Assembly: GCF_040802235.1 (NCBI RefSeq)
Contig: NC_133169.1
Span: 47,375,034 to 47,439,033 of the forward strand
Source: Manis javanica
Taxonomy: Eukaryota > Chordata > Mammalia > Pholidota > Manidae
Direction of reading: 5' to 3'
Length of the DNA: 64,000 nucleotides
How positions within the stretch are numbered: position 1 is the stretch's first letter; each line of letters opens with the position of its first letter. Positions 25,466 to 36,193 of the stretch are shown one piece after another. The position numbers were made by a program, and so were the translations under genes. The notes beneath the pieces are model-generated. The model did not search any database and had not been told where the DNA came from. It was given only the letters and a program-made list of their open reading frames with translations.

Positions 25466-27000
25466 GGAGGCGGAGCCAAGATGGCGGCGTTAGCAGAGCA
25501 GTGGAAATCTCCTCACAAAAACACATAGAGCGATGAAAATATAACAAAGAAAAATCTTCCTAAAATAGAGCCCACAGGACACAGGACAACATCCAGACCA
25601 CATCCACACCTGCAAGAACCCAGCACCTTGCGAAGGGGGTAAGATACAAGCCCCAGCCTGGCGAGACCAGAGCGCCCCTGCCCCCAGCTCCCGGTGGGTA
25701 GAAAGAAACCGGAGTGGTTTTTTTTTTTTTGGTGAGTACTTTTTGGGAGCCTTAAAGGGACAGGAACCCTGTTGCTAGGGAGGCAGGGTGGCGGGACTGG
25801 TAAGCGGGAGCCTGGGACCGGCACGTGAGGACGGAGGAAATGGTGCGTTTTTCCCCTTTTTTTTCTCTTTTTGGCGAGTGCTTTTTGGAAGCCTTAAAGG
25901 GACAGGGACCCCAGTGCTGGGAGGCAGGGCGGCGGGACTGGTGAGCGGGTGCCTGGGACTGGCGCCTGAGGACAAAGAATATCGCGCTTTTTTTCCCTGC
26001 AGGACCGGTGGGCGGGTGCCTGAGACCTGCACTTGAGGACTGAGGAAATCGCGTGTTTTCCCCTTTTTTTCCCTCTTTTTGGTGAGTGCTTTTTGGAAGC
26101 CTTAAAGGGACAGGAACCCCGGTGCTAGGGAGGCAGGGCAGTGGGACTGGTGAGAGGGTGCCTGGGACTGGCGCCTGAGGACAAAGAATATCCCGTGTTT
26201 TTCCCTGCGGGACTGGTGGGCGGGTTCCTGAGACCAGCACCTGAGGACGGAGGAAATCACACATTTTCCCCCTTTTTTTTTCTCTTTTTTGGCGAGTGCT
26301 TTTTGGAAGCCTTAAAGGGACAGACCCTGGTGCTAGGGAGGCAGGGAGGCGGGACTGGTGAGCGGGTGCCTGGGACCGGCGCCTGAGGACAAAGAATATC
26401 GTACATTTTTCCCTGCGGGACCAGTGGGCAGGTGCTTTTTGGAAGCCTTGAAGGGAGAGGGACCCTGGTGCTGGGTAGGCAGGGCAGCAGGACAAGTGAG
26501 CAGATGCCTGGGACTGGCACCTGAGGACAAAAAAAAAAAAAATCAAGTGTTTTTTTCCTTTTTTTTTTTTTCTGTTCCTTCTCTAATTGTTGCTGTTGTT
26601 GTTTTGGTTTGGAGAGTGCTTTTTGGAAGTCTTAAAGGGGCAGGACAGGTCACTTAGACCAGAGGCAGGGAATCTGGGGATCTCTGGGCACTCTAACCCC
26701 CTGGGCAGCAGGGAGCACAGAGGCCCCATAAGGAGATAAATAGCCTCCTAGCCTCTCCCCCTCCAACGGGGCTCCAACATATTGGAGGACCAGCCCCAGC
26801 CAGGACACGCCCAAAGCAACAGTGGAGATAAACCCCATAGCAACCGGGCAGGAAGCAGAAGCCCTGTCTGCACACAGCTGCCCAGCACAAGCCACTAGAG
26901 GTTGCTATTCTCCCAGGGGAGGAAGGCCACAAACCAACAAGAAGGGAAGCTCTACCAGCGGCAACTTGTACCAGCTCTGCACACTATCTCTATCACCATG
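25466..27000 (+). promoter_or_regulatory. LINE-1 5' UTR with internal promoter region
   Basis: The sequence begins GGAGGCGGAGCCAAGATGGC. The GCCAAGATGGC core is the YY1-type site found at the start of many mammalian L1 promoters and sets the transcription start. The region is GC-rich, mostly repeated (see 25731-26640), and long open frames on its minus strand (25752-26546) are by-products of that composition. Full length to the first base indicates a complete reverse-transcription event. Confidence 0.85.
25731..26640 (+). repeat. Tandem 5' UTR monomers of LINE-1
   Basis: Six occurrences of a module headed by 'ggygagtgctttttggaag' plus 'ccttaaagggacagg' start at about 25731, 25873, 26091, 26291, 26431 and 26611, so spacing is about 140, 220, 200, 140 and 180 bp. 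Longer units also carry 'gcctgaggacaaagaatatc' and a C/T-rich run. The two spacing classes suggest a long unit and a short one lacking part of it. Confidence 0.88.
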
Positions 27001-27884
27001 AAAAGACAAAACTACAGGCAGACAAAGATCACAGAGACAACAACTGAGAAGGAGACAGACATAACCATTCCTCCTGAAAAAGAATTCAAAATAAAAATCA
27101 TGAACATGCTGACAGAGATGCAGAGAAAAATGCAAGAACAATGGGATGAGATGCAGAGAAAAATGCAAGAGCAGTGGGATGAAGTCTGGAGGGAGATCAC
27201 AGATGTCAGGAAGGAGATCAAAGAAGTGAAACAATCCCTGGAAGGATTTATAAGCAGAATGGATAAGATGCAAGAGGCCATTGAAGGAATAGAAGCCACA
27301 GAACAGGAACGTATAGAAGCTGACATAGAGAGAGATAAAAGGATCTCCAGGAATGAAACAACACTAAGAGAACTATGTGACCAAGCCGAAAGGAATAATA
27401 TTTGTATTATAGGGGTACCAGAAGAAGAAGAAAGAGGAAAAGGGATAGAAAGTCTCTTTGAAGAAATAATTGCTGAAAACTTCCCCAAACTGGGGAAATA
27501 ATCGAACAGACCATGGAATTACACAGAATCCCCAACAGAAAGGATCAAAGGGGAACAACACCAAGACACATAGTAATTAAAATCGCAAAGATCAAGGACA
27601 AGGAAAGAGTTTTAAAGGCAGCTAGAGAGAAAAAGGTCACCTATAAAGGAAAACCCATCAGGCTAACATCAGACTTCTCGACAGAAACCCTACAGGCCAG
27701 AAGAGAATGGCATGATATACTTAATGCAATGGAACAGAAGGGCCTTGAACCAAGGATGCCGTATCCAGCATGACTATCATTTAAATATGATGGCAGGATT
27801 AAACAATACCCAGACAAGCAAAAGCTGAGGGAATTTGCTTCCCACAAACCACCTCTACAGGGCATCCTACAGGGACTGCTCTAG
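27001..27884 (+). pseudogene. LINE-1 ORF1 (RNA-binding protein), broken
   Basis: ORF1 protein is the RNA-binding chaperone that packages L1 RNA. The ATG at 27001 starts MKRQNYRQTKITETTTEKET; codons for an uninterrupted frame begin upstream at 26902 but the family start fits 27001. Residues about 35-110 form a coiled coil with a tandem 11-residue repeat (MQRKMQEQWDE twice). 'NNICIIGVPEEEERGKGIES' marks the RNA-recognition domain. The frame is lost near 27500 and resumes in another frame ('HRIPNRKDQRGTTPRHIVIK'); a TGA at 27771-27773 then precedes the normal C-terminal tail, which ends at the TAG near 27884. At least one frameshift and one stop make it non-functional. Confidence 0.88.
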
Positions 27885-28052
27885 ATGGGAGCACCCCTAA
27901 AAAGAGCACAGAACAAAACACACAACATATGAAGAATGGAGGAGGAGGAATAAGAAGGGAGAGAAGAAAAGAATCTCCAGACAGTGTATATAACAGCTCA
28001 ATAAGCGAGCTAAGTTAGGCAGTAAGATATTAAAGAAGCTAACCTTGAACCT

Positions 28053-31000
28053 TTGGTAACCACGAATCTAAAGCCTGCAATGGCAATAAGGACATATCTC
28101 TCAATAGTCACCCTAAATGTAAATGGACTTAATGCACCAATCAAAAGACACAGAGTAATAGAATGGATAAAAAAGCAAGACTCATCTACATGCTGCTTAC
28201 AAGAAACTCATCTTAAACCCAAAGATAAGCATAGACTAAAAGTCGAGGGATGGAAAAACATATTTCAGGAAAACAACAGTGAGAAGAAAGCAGGGGTTGC
28301 AGTACTAATATCAGACAAAATAGACTTCAAAACAAAGAAAGTAACAAGAGATAAAGAAGGATACTACATAATGATAAAGGGCTCAGTCAAACAAGAGGAT
28401 ATAACCATTCTAAACATATATACACCCAATACAGGAGCACCAGCATATGTGAAGCAAGTACTAACAGAACTAAAGAGGGAAATAGACTGCAATGCATTCA
28501 TTGTAGGAGACTTCAACACACCACTCACCCCAAAGGATAGATCCACCGGGCCGAAAATAAGTAAGGACACAGATGCACTGAACAACACCCTAGAACAGAT
28601 GGACCTAATATACATCTATAGAACCCTACATCCAAAAGCAACAGGATATACATTCTTCTCAAGTGCACATGGAACATTCTCCAGAATAGACCACATACTA
28701 GCTCACAAAAAGAGCCTCAGTAAACTCCAAAATATTGAAATTCTACCAACCAATTTTTCAGACCACAAAGGTATAAAAGTAGAAATAAATTCTACAAAGA
28801 AAACAAAAAAGGCTCACAAACACATGGAGGCTTAACAACATGCTAGTAAATAATCAATGGATCAATGAACAAATCAAAATACAGATCAAGGGATATATAG
28901 AAACAAATGACAACAACAACACTAAGCCCCAACTTCTGTGGGATGCAGCGAAAGCAGTCTTAAGAGGAAAGTATATAGCAATCCAGGCACACTTGAAGAA
29001 GGAAGAACAATCCCAAATGAATAGTCTAACATCACAATTATCAAAACTGGAAAAAGAAGAACAAATGAGGCCTAAAGTCAGCAGAAGGAGGGACATAATA
29101 AAGATACGAGAAGAAATAAAAAAAATTGAGAAGAATAAAACAATAGAAAAATCAACAAAACCAAGAGCTGGTTCTTTGAGAAAATAAACAAAATAGATAA
29201 GCCTCTAGCCCAACTTATTAAGAGAAAAAGAGAATCAACACAAATCAACATAATCAGAAATGAGAATGGAAAAATCACGACAGACTCCACAGAAATACAA
29301 AGAATTATTAAAGACTACTATGAAAACCTATATGCCAACAAGCTGGAAAACCTAGAAGAAATGGCCAACTACCTAGAAAAATAAAACCTCCCAAGACTGA
29401 CCAAGGAAGAAACACAAAGTTAAACAAACCAATTACGAGCAAAGAAATTGAAACGGTAATCAAAAAACTACCCAAGAACAAAACCCCGGGGCCTGACGGA
29501 TTTACCTTGGAATTTTATCAGACACACAGAGAAGACATAATACCCATTCACCTTAAAGTGTTCCAAACAGTAGAAGAAGAGGGAATACTCCCAAACTCAT
29601 TCTATGAAGCCAACATCACCCTAATACCAAAAGCAGGCAAAGACCCCACCAAAAAAGAAAATTACAGACCAATATCCCTGAAGAATATAGATGCAAAAAT
29701 ACTCAATAAAATATTAGCAAACAGAATTCAACAGTATATAAGAAGGATCATACACCATGACCAAGTGGGGTTCATCCCAGGGATGCAAGGATGGTACAAC
29801 ATTCGAAAATCCATCAACATCATCCACCACATCAACAAAAAGAAAGACAAAAACCACATGATCATCTCCATAGATGCTGAAAAAGCATTTGACAAAATTC
29901 AACATCCATTCATGATAAAAACTCTCAGCAAAATCAGAATAGAGGGCAAGTACCTCAACATAATAAAGGCCATATATGATAAACCCACAGCCAGCATTAT
30001 ACTGAACAGAGAGAAGCTGAGAGCATTTCCTCTGAGATCGGGAACCAGACAGGGATGCTCACTCTCCCCACTGTTATTTAACATAGTACTGGAGGTCCTA
30101 GCCACGGCAATCAGACAAAACAAAGAAATACAAGGAATCCAGATTGGTAAAGAAGAAGTTAGACTGTCATTATTTGCAGATGATATGATAGTGTACATAA
30201 AAAACCCTAAAGACTCCACTCCAAAACTACTAGAGCTGATATCGGAATACAGCAAAGTTGCAGGATACAAAATTAACACACAGAAATCTGTAGCTTTCCT
30301 ATACACTAACAATGAATCAATAGAAAGAGAAATCAGGAAAACAATTCCATTCACCATTGCATCAAAAAGAATAAAATACCTAGGAATAAACCTAACCAAA
30401 GAAGTGAAAGACTTATACTCTGAAAACTACAAGTCACTCTTAAGAGATATTAAAGGGGACACTAATAAATGGAAACTCATCCCATGCTCATGGCTTGGAA
30501 GAATTAATATCGCCAAAATGGCCATCCTGCCCAAAGCAATATACAGATTTGATGCAATCCCTCTCAAATTACCAGCAACATTCTTCAATGAATTGGAACA
30601 AATAATTCAAAAATTCATATGGAAACACCAAAGACCCCGAATAGCCAAAGCAATCCTGAAAAAGAAGAATAAAGTAGGGGGGATCTCACTCCCCAACTTC
30701 AAGCTCTACTACAAAGCCATAGTAATCAAGACAATTTGGTACTGGCACAAGAACAGAGCCACAGACCACTGGAACAGATTAGAGACCGCAGAAATTAACC
30801 CAAACATATATGGTCAATTAATATTTGATAAAGGAGCCATAGACATACAATGGCAAAATGACAGTCTCTTCAACAGATGGTGCTGGCAAAACTGGACAGC
30901 TACATGTAGGAGAATGAAACTGGACCATTGTCTAACCCCATATACAAAGGTAAACTCAAAATGGATCAAAGACCTGAATGTAAGTCATGAAACCATTAAA

Positions 31001-31900
31001 CTCTTGGAAAAAAACATAGGCAAAAACCTCTTAGACATAATCATGAGTGACCTCTTCTTGAACATATCTCCCCGGGCAAGGAAAACAACAGCAAAAATGA
31101 GCAAGTGGGACTACATTAAGCTGAAAAGCTTCTGTACAGCGAAAGACACCATCAATAGAACAAAAAGGAACCCTACAGTATGGGAGAATATATTTGAAAA
31201 TGACAGATCCGATAAAGGCTTGACGTCCAGAATATATAAAGAGCTCACACGCCTCAACAAACAAAAACAAATAACCCAATTAAAAAATGGGCAGAGGAAC
31301 TGAACAGACAGTTCTCAAAAAAAGAAATACAGATGGCCAAGAGACACATGAAAAGATGCTCCACTTCGCTAATTATCAGAGAAATGCAAATTAAAACTAC
31401 AATGAGGTATCACCTCACACCAGTAAGGATAGCTGCCATCCAAAAGACAAACAACAACAAATGTTGGCGAGGCTGTGGAGAAAGGGGAACCCTCCTACAC
31501 TGCTGGTGGGAATGTAAATTAGTTCAACCATTGTGGAAAGCAGTATGGAGGTTCATCAAAATGCTGAAAACAGACCTACCATTTGACCCAGGAATTCCAC
31601 TCCTAGGAATTTACCCTAAGTACGCAGCAATCAATTTTGGGAAAGACAGATGCACCCCTATGTTTATTGCAGCACTATTTACAATAGCCAAGAATTGGTA
31701 GCCATCTAAATGTCCATCGGTAGATGAATGGATAAGAAGATGTGGTACATATACACAATGGAATACTACTCAGCCATAAGAAGTGGAAAAATCCAAGCAT
31801 TTGCAGCAACATGGATGGAGCTGGAGAGTATTCTGCTCAGTGAAATAAGCCAAGCGGAGAAAGAGAAATACCAAATGATTTCACTCATCTGAGGAGTATA
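28053..31900 (+). pseudogene. LINE-1 ORF2 (endonuclease/reverse transcriptase), broken
   Basis: ORF2 protein nicks target DNA and copies L1 RNA into it. The first piece (28053-28835) is a nearly complete endonuclease domain with 'LNVNGLNAPIKR', 'CLQETHL' (catalytic Glu), 'IVGDFNTPL' (catalytic Asp) and 'NFSDHKGI' (catalytic His). Frame changes follow near 28830 and between 29187 and 29507. The reverse-transcriptase piece (29507-31303) keeps '[19 protein letters not shown]', '[15 protein letters not shown]' and the active site 'LFADDMIVY'. A last piece (31333-31701) has the cysteine segment '[18 protein letters not shown]' and ends at an early TAG. Domains are complete in order but at least three frame breaks prevent activity. 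Confidence 0.9.
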
Positions 31901-32247
31901 GGAACAAAGGAAAAACTGAAGGAACAAAACAGCAGCGGAATTACAGAACCCAAAAATGGACTAACAGGTACCAAAGGGAAAGGATCTGGGGAGGATGGGT
32001 GGGCAGGGAGGGATAAGGGGGGGGAAGAAGAAAGGGGGTATTAAGATTAGCATGCATGGGGGGGAGGGAGAAAGGGGAGGGTGGGCTGCACAACACAGAG
32101 AGGACAAGTAGTGACTCTACAACATTTTCCTAAGCTGATGGATAGTAACCGTAATGTGGTTGTTAGGGGGGACCTGATATAGGGGAGAGCATAGTAAACA
32201 TAGTATTCTTCATGTAAGTGTACATTAAAAATTAAAAAAAAAAAAGA
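31901..32247 (+). other. LINE-1 3' UTR and first A-rich tail
   Basis: A G-rich polypurine tract typical of L1 3' UTRs spans about 31985-32090, and the end 'tgtacattaaaaattaaaa' is followed by an A run to about 32247. This matches the 3' end of the copy at 1830-3341, so the L1 proper stops here. Confidence 0.85.
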
Positions 32248-32664
32248 AAGCAAGCAAGAAAGAAAAGGGGGTTTACTCCTTGATAGGATAAAACTATTGG
32301 TAAATCAAAGATCAACACATGCTTTAAATATCCTTAATGTTGATCACTTAAATGGTGTCAGATGATCAGCTATGGAGGTACTCTTTTCTGATAATATTCC
32401 TTTCTCTTAATAAAAAAAAAAAAAAAGCAGTTACTGTGTGCTGACCTCCAATGAGTTCTGCATAGTGGTATAGAGGGCATGCCAAAGTGTGGCCAAAGGG
32501 TCTGTTTGTTTCTATGCAGAAGATCAAGGCCTAGCTTGGATACCCAGAAAATGAACTAAGATACGATATGAGGAGGAGCTTCCGGCATCAGCACTCTCTG
32601 GAGGACTTGTGCCAGTGGATGATCATCAAAAAGCCTCCACAGGGATCCGGACGATGCTGCTGTT

Positions 32665-33117
32665 GTGGCTGGATCCAGCCCACCGTCTCCTGGACTTGCC
32701 ATAGGAATGAGGAGGGAGATGTCTAGGCTGGCATGTGCATACAGTGAGACAACGAATTTGACTGGATCTGTACTGTTGGAACTCAACCAGGAGTTGAGAG
32801 GAGTGCAAGGTGTAGCACTCCAAAATCTTATGACTATAGACTATCTACGGTTAAAAGAACATATGGGATGTGAACAGATCCCAGAAATGGGCTGCTTTAA
32901 TTTGTCTGATTTCTCTCAGACGGTTCATGTACATTTGGACAATATCCATCATATAATAGATAAATTTTCACAAATGCCTAGGGTGCCTAAATGGTTTTCT
33001 TGGCTTCACTGGAGATGGATGGTAATTATAGATTTGCTTTGTTTATGTCACCGTATTCCTATTATGTTAATATGTGTGTGCAAATTAGTTAGTAGTTTAA
33101 AACCTATACATACTTAA
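32665..33117 (+). pseudogene. Retroviral env transmembrane-subunit remnant
   Basis: A 150-codon open frame. Its middle carries the heptad and immunosuppressive-like stretch of a gamma/alpha-type transmembrane subunit ('GVALQNLMTIDYLRLKEHMG', then 'CEQIPEMGCFNLSD'). The usual C-X6-CC disulphide motif is altered because the first of the paired cysteines reads Gly. A hydrophobic segment 'VIIDLLCLCHRIPIMLICVC' fits a membrane anchor. The surface subunit and cleavage site are missing and the start is arbitrary. This is a fragment within the transduced segment and unrelated to the class II provirus, whose Env is of the other type. Confidence 0.75.
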
Positions 33118-33722
33118 GGTACTATACAAGAAGATATGTCAAAGAAATAATCAATCCTCCCATGTTTCCTTCATATGCTACATCTATAGCTTTTCTTCTG
33201 CCTTCCTAATTACAACCCTTAAATAAAATTCGTGCCTCATATCGAATTTACCGAGTATCATAATTCCTCCAGGTGGTAAAGATACCTCGAGACAAGTGCT
33301 GGGCATAGAAGCCACAGGGCATAAATCTGCAAAGAAGTAAAAAGCTAATCTTTTCAAACAATATGGCTTCTCTCTCACTTATGGACTTTACATTTCCCTG
33401 TATGGCCCGGGAAGATGACTGGTTAGCCAGAGACGGGTAAGATTCCTCAAGGGAGGAACAACCTAAGACAGGCACAGTCGCAGGGGGGCCATCAGGTGAG
33501 AATTAGGGGATCTTTGAGAGAAGTCTTCTGCATCCGTGGATGTCTTGCTGCCCTTGTCTAGCCTGGATTAATACTTAGTCCATAGGCACACACCTGATCA
33601 TCTGATCATCTACATTTGCCCTCTTACAGCACTAAACTATGTTTTCTACCTTTATCTTGCATCTACCTTCCACTTCAGCATTTTATTAAAAATAAAAATA
33701 ATAATAATAATAGAGGGAGAAA

Positions 33723-34045
33723 TGTGGGATCAACATATAAATCAAGTACAAAAATCAAATGAATATTCATATTTGACCTGATTGTTTATAGGTCATAATG
33801 CGTGATCAAAACCGAAAGTTTCTGTGATGAGTGCCCTTGTACTGTTCACCATGTAAGAATTTATTCACTATGTAAGAATTCGTTCACCATGTAAGAACTT
33901 GTTCGTTATGCTTGAAAAGATTGGAGACTGACGAGAATTAGGCTTGAGATGGATTAATGATTGTACATTGAGCACTGACCCCCCTATACTGAATTTTATT
34001 GTTGTTAAAAATCATTTGATCAATAAATATGAGAGATGCCCTCTC
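33723..34045 (+). repeat. Partial LTR (U3-R) ending at poly(A) site
   Basis: The segment starts TGTGGGATCAACATATAAAT directly after a polypurine tract. It contains a triple 'ccatgtaagaa'-like repeat near 33850-33900, and the poly(A) signal AATAAA at 34022-34027 lies about 18 bases before the A tail. U5 is absent. The repeated motif may be an enhancer array. Confidence 0.75.
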
Positions 34046-34066
34046 AAAAAATAAAAATTATCTTCC

Positions 34067-35678
34067 ATGCAAGCACCAATTAAAAAGTCTTAATTGGACT
34101 ATCTGAATTTTACTTTAAAGAGACAAGAAGGCATTTCATATTTTATAAGAGGTAGTATAGTTTGGGATTAAAACACTATGGGCTTTGGTATCAAATGGTG
34201 GTGTGTTAGAGTTTTAGCTCCTTGATTATCTATGTAATTCTGTAAAATTTACTTAACTTTTGATGCTTCCATTTTCCTCTAAAAGAGTTAATTATAGTGA
34301 GCTTCTCACAAGTAGCTGTGAAGGTTTAAATGGTTAAAGAACAAAAAGCATTTAACCCAGCACCTGGTGTGGACTAGCACTTAATAAATGGAAACCAGAG
34401 ACTAGATGTCTGTTGTGACTGATTTATATTTTCCATTGAAAATATGTCTATGGCTCTACTTATTATGCATCATATGAAGAATTGATATTCAAAATATATA
34501 CAGACTAGCCGAGTATCTATAATATCTATAGAAACACATCAGAACAGTCACCTGACCAATCAGAATAGCCCATTATGTACAACTACTCATGACCACTTGC
34601 TAAATATGTGATGTGAAATTTTTAAATTACATGCTGAGAGGAAGATTCATGTACACATAAGTTTATAGTTCTTACAATGTTCTTTTGTCTTGTATAGCTA
34701 TGAATGAATAAGTATATGTAAAGAAAAAATGCTCTTTTTTTCTGAGAAAACAAAACACAATACCAGATTTTGAATAATTCCCATATTAAATAGAACAAGA
34801 GAAAGAAGCCAACAGGAAAGTGATTAGCTTGATAAAACAAGCTATTTCACATGATTTTTATAACAGTAAAAACTAAAAGAGAAATAATATGACTTTTAAA
34901 TTAAAATAGTCTAAGATGAACAAAGAAACTGAAAAAACTATCATTGAAAAAATTGTAATTTTCTACATTGAGGGCATGCCCATTATAATTTTAAATAAAT
35001 ACCTACATACAGCTTCATATTTCAGATTGGCTTTTTAAAATATAATAGAAGAATTCCAAAATTTAATTTCTGAGCTACGCTAAAGTTTCTCCATCAGTGA
35101 TACGGTGACATGAGCAGGGGTGATTGACATGGATTCATCCCCTTGAGATGCCCAACTGACTATGCTGTCTGCACTGAGCCCTCTGAGGAGACACTGAATA
35201 AAAACAATCTTGTTTTTTCCTATAATCTTAAAGGTATTAGAATGCCATGTAAATGCAATTAATGAATGTATATTTTGAATGATTTAGATAATCTCTTGGC
35301 AATCTCCTGTTGGTCCCTAGAGTTTTATTTAAATGCACATTTAAAATTGCCGGGTCTGGGTCAAACAAGAAAATGAAACTACTTGTTTGTTTCAGATTTT
35401 TCTTAAATCATAAAATCCATGTAAGCAATGACTTTTCCAAATGACAGAGGTCTTCAAAAATTATTATTCTTACTTCACTGGAAATTTTTCCAAGTCAACA
35501 AGAATAGCTCATGTATAAAAGAATGAATGAAAATTCAGTAATTAAATAGATAATTTTGAATTGTAATTCTCTACCTCAGCAAATACAGCTCCTTTTAAAA
35601 TATGTGCCCCTTTTATTTTACACAGATTAATTATAAATGTGGACCTACATAAGTTAATACAAATAAGCACAGTCACTA
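34067..35678. other. Intergenic, no feature recognised
   Basis: AT-rich sequence between the L1 composite and the class I element. A slightly GC-richer patch at 35090-35220 shows no known repeat. No gene seen. Confidence 0.5.
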
Positions 35679-35682
35679 CAAA

Positions 35683-36173
35683 TGTAAGAATAGAAATAGG
35701 TTAGCATAAGCATAGCCATCTTAAAGGCCTAGAAGCCATTTTCTGAGTATGTGACTTAGAAAGAAAAACTGGAACTGGGTAAGGCCTTGAAAAACAAGTT
35801 AATCATGAGCACCGGGTGGTGGGCAGCTGTGACCCTTGGTCAGCTAACCTTGGTCAGTAAATCTTACATACCAAGCTTATCGTGCAGAACCTCCCTAACC
35901 ATTGAGGAGTAGTCTTACCCTGCCCTTGCTTAACCCCAGGATATATGTCTTGCAAGAATAATGTATAGTTATAGAAAATTGCTATGAGTTAAGTGCTTTG
36001 AAATTGCTATATAAACCCTTGGCTCTGAGTGCTCGGGGTCCTTGTTGAGACCCGCTGCGTCGGGCTGACTTGGACCCCAACTAGTTGGCTGAATAAAGAC
36101 TTTGCTTGAATTTACATCTCTATGCCTGTGTAGTTTGTTCTCTGGGGAAGCCTCGGAAGCTTGGACCCTAATA
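35683..36173 (+). repeat. 5' LTR of class I element
   Basis: Starts TGTAAGAATAG and ends CCCTAATA; the 3' copy ends CCCTAACA, so the terminal CA has mutated here. A TATA box (TATATAAA, 36008-36015) lies about 80 bases before the poly(A) signal AATAAA (36092-36097), giving the usual U3-R-U5 order on the plus strand. Confidence 0.93.
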
Positions 36174-36175
36174 TT

Positions 36176-36193
36176 TGGGGGCTCGTCCGGGAT
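36176..36193 (+). promoter_or_regulatory. Primer-binding site, tRNA-Pro type
   Basis: The 18 bases TGGGGGCTCGTCCGGGAT, two bases after the LTR, match the proline tRNA primer site used by most gammaretroviruses. Confidence 0.95.

Larger units (their letters stand above)
25466..34051 (+). mobile_element. Full-length LINE-1 with 3'-transduced retroviral segment
   Basis: One inserted unit of about 8.6 kb bounded by a perfect 14- to 15-bp TSD: taaaaattatcttcc at 25451-25465 and again at 34052-34066. The empty site reads TT/AAAAA, the L1 endonuclease preference. The unit holds an L1 (5' UTR 25466-27000, ORF1, ORF2, 3' UTR with its own A-rich tail near 32236-32247) followed by about 1.8 kb of non-L1 DNA ending in a second short poly(A) at 34046-34051. 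The TSD lies outside both parts and none was seen around the L1 alone, so both were probably inserted together. The alternative is that the second part arrived separately and its own duplication is lost. Confidence 0.85.
32248..34051 (+). other. 3'-transduced retroviral segment
   Basis: About 1.8 kb of non-L1 DNA between the L1 A-tail and the outer TSD. It has about 160 bp of non-retroviral flank, a second A run at 32410-32425, a retroviral env transmembrane remnant (32665-33117), a polypurine tract (agagggagaaa, 33712-33722) and an LTR start (TG at 33723). The LTR stops shortly after AATAAA (34022-34027) and is followed by A's; no U5 is present. That is the structure of an RNA polyadenylated in the LTR. 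This indicates passage through RNA. Confidence 0.75.

Noticed and set aside
25752..26546. 264-codon minus-strand frame over the L1 5' UTR
   Set aside because: It is repetitive, follows the monomer array and encodes low-complexity Ser/Pro/Arg text. It reflects the repeat structure.
26902..27000. Upstream codons of the L1 ORF1 frame as part of the protein
   Set aside because: The frame is open from 26902, but the family-typical ORF1 start fits the ATG at 27001; the rest is 5' UTR read in frame.
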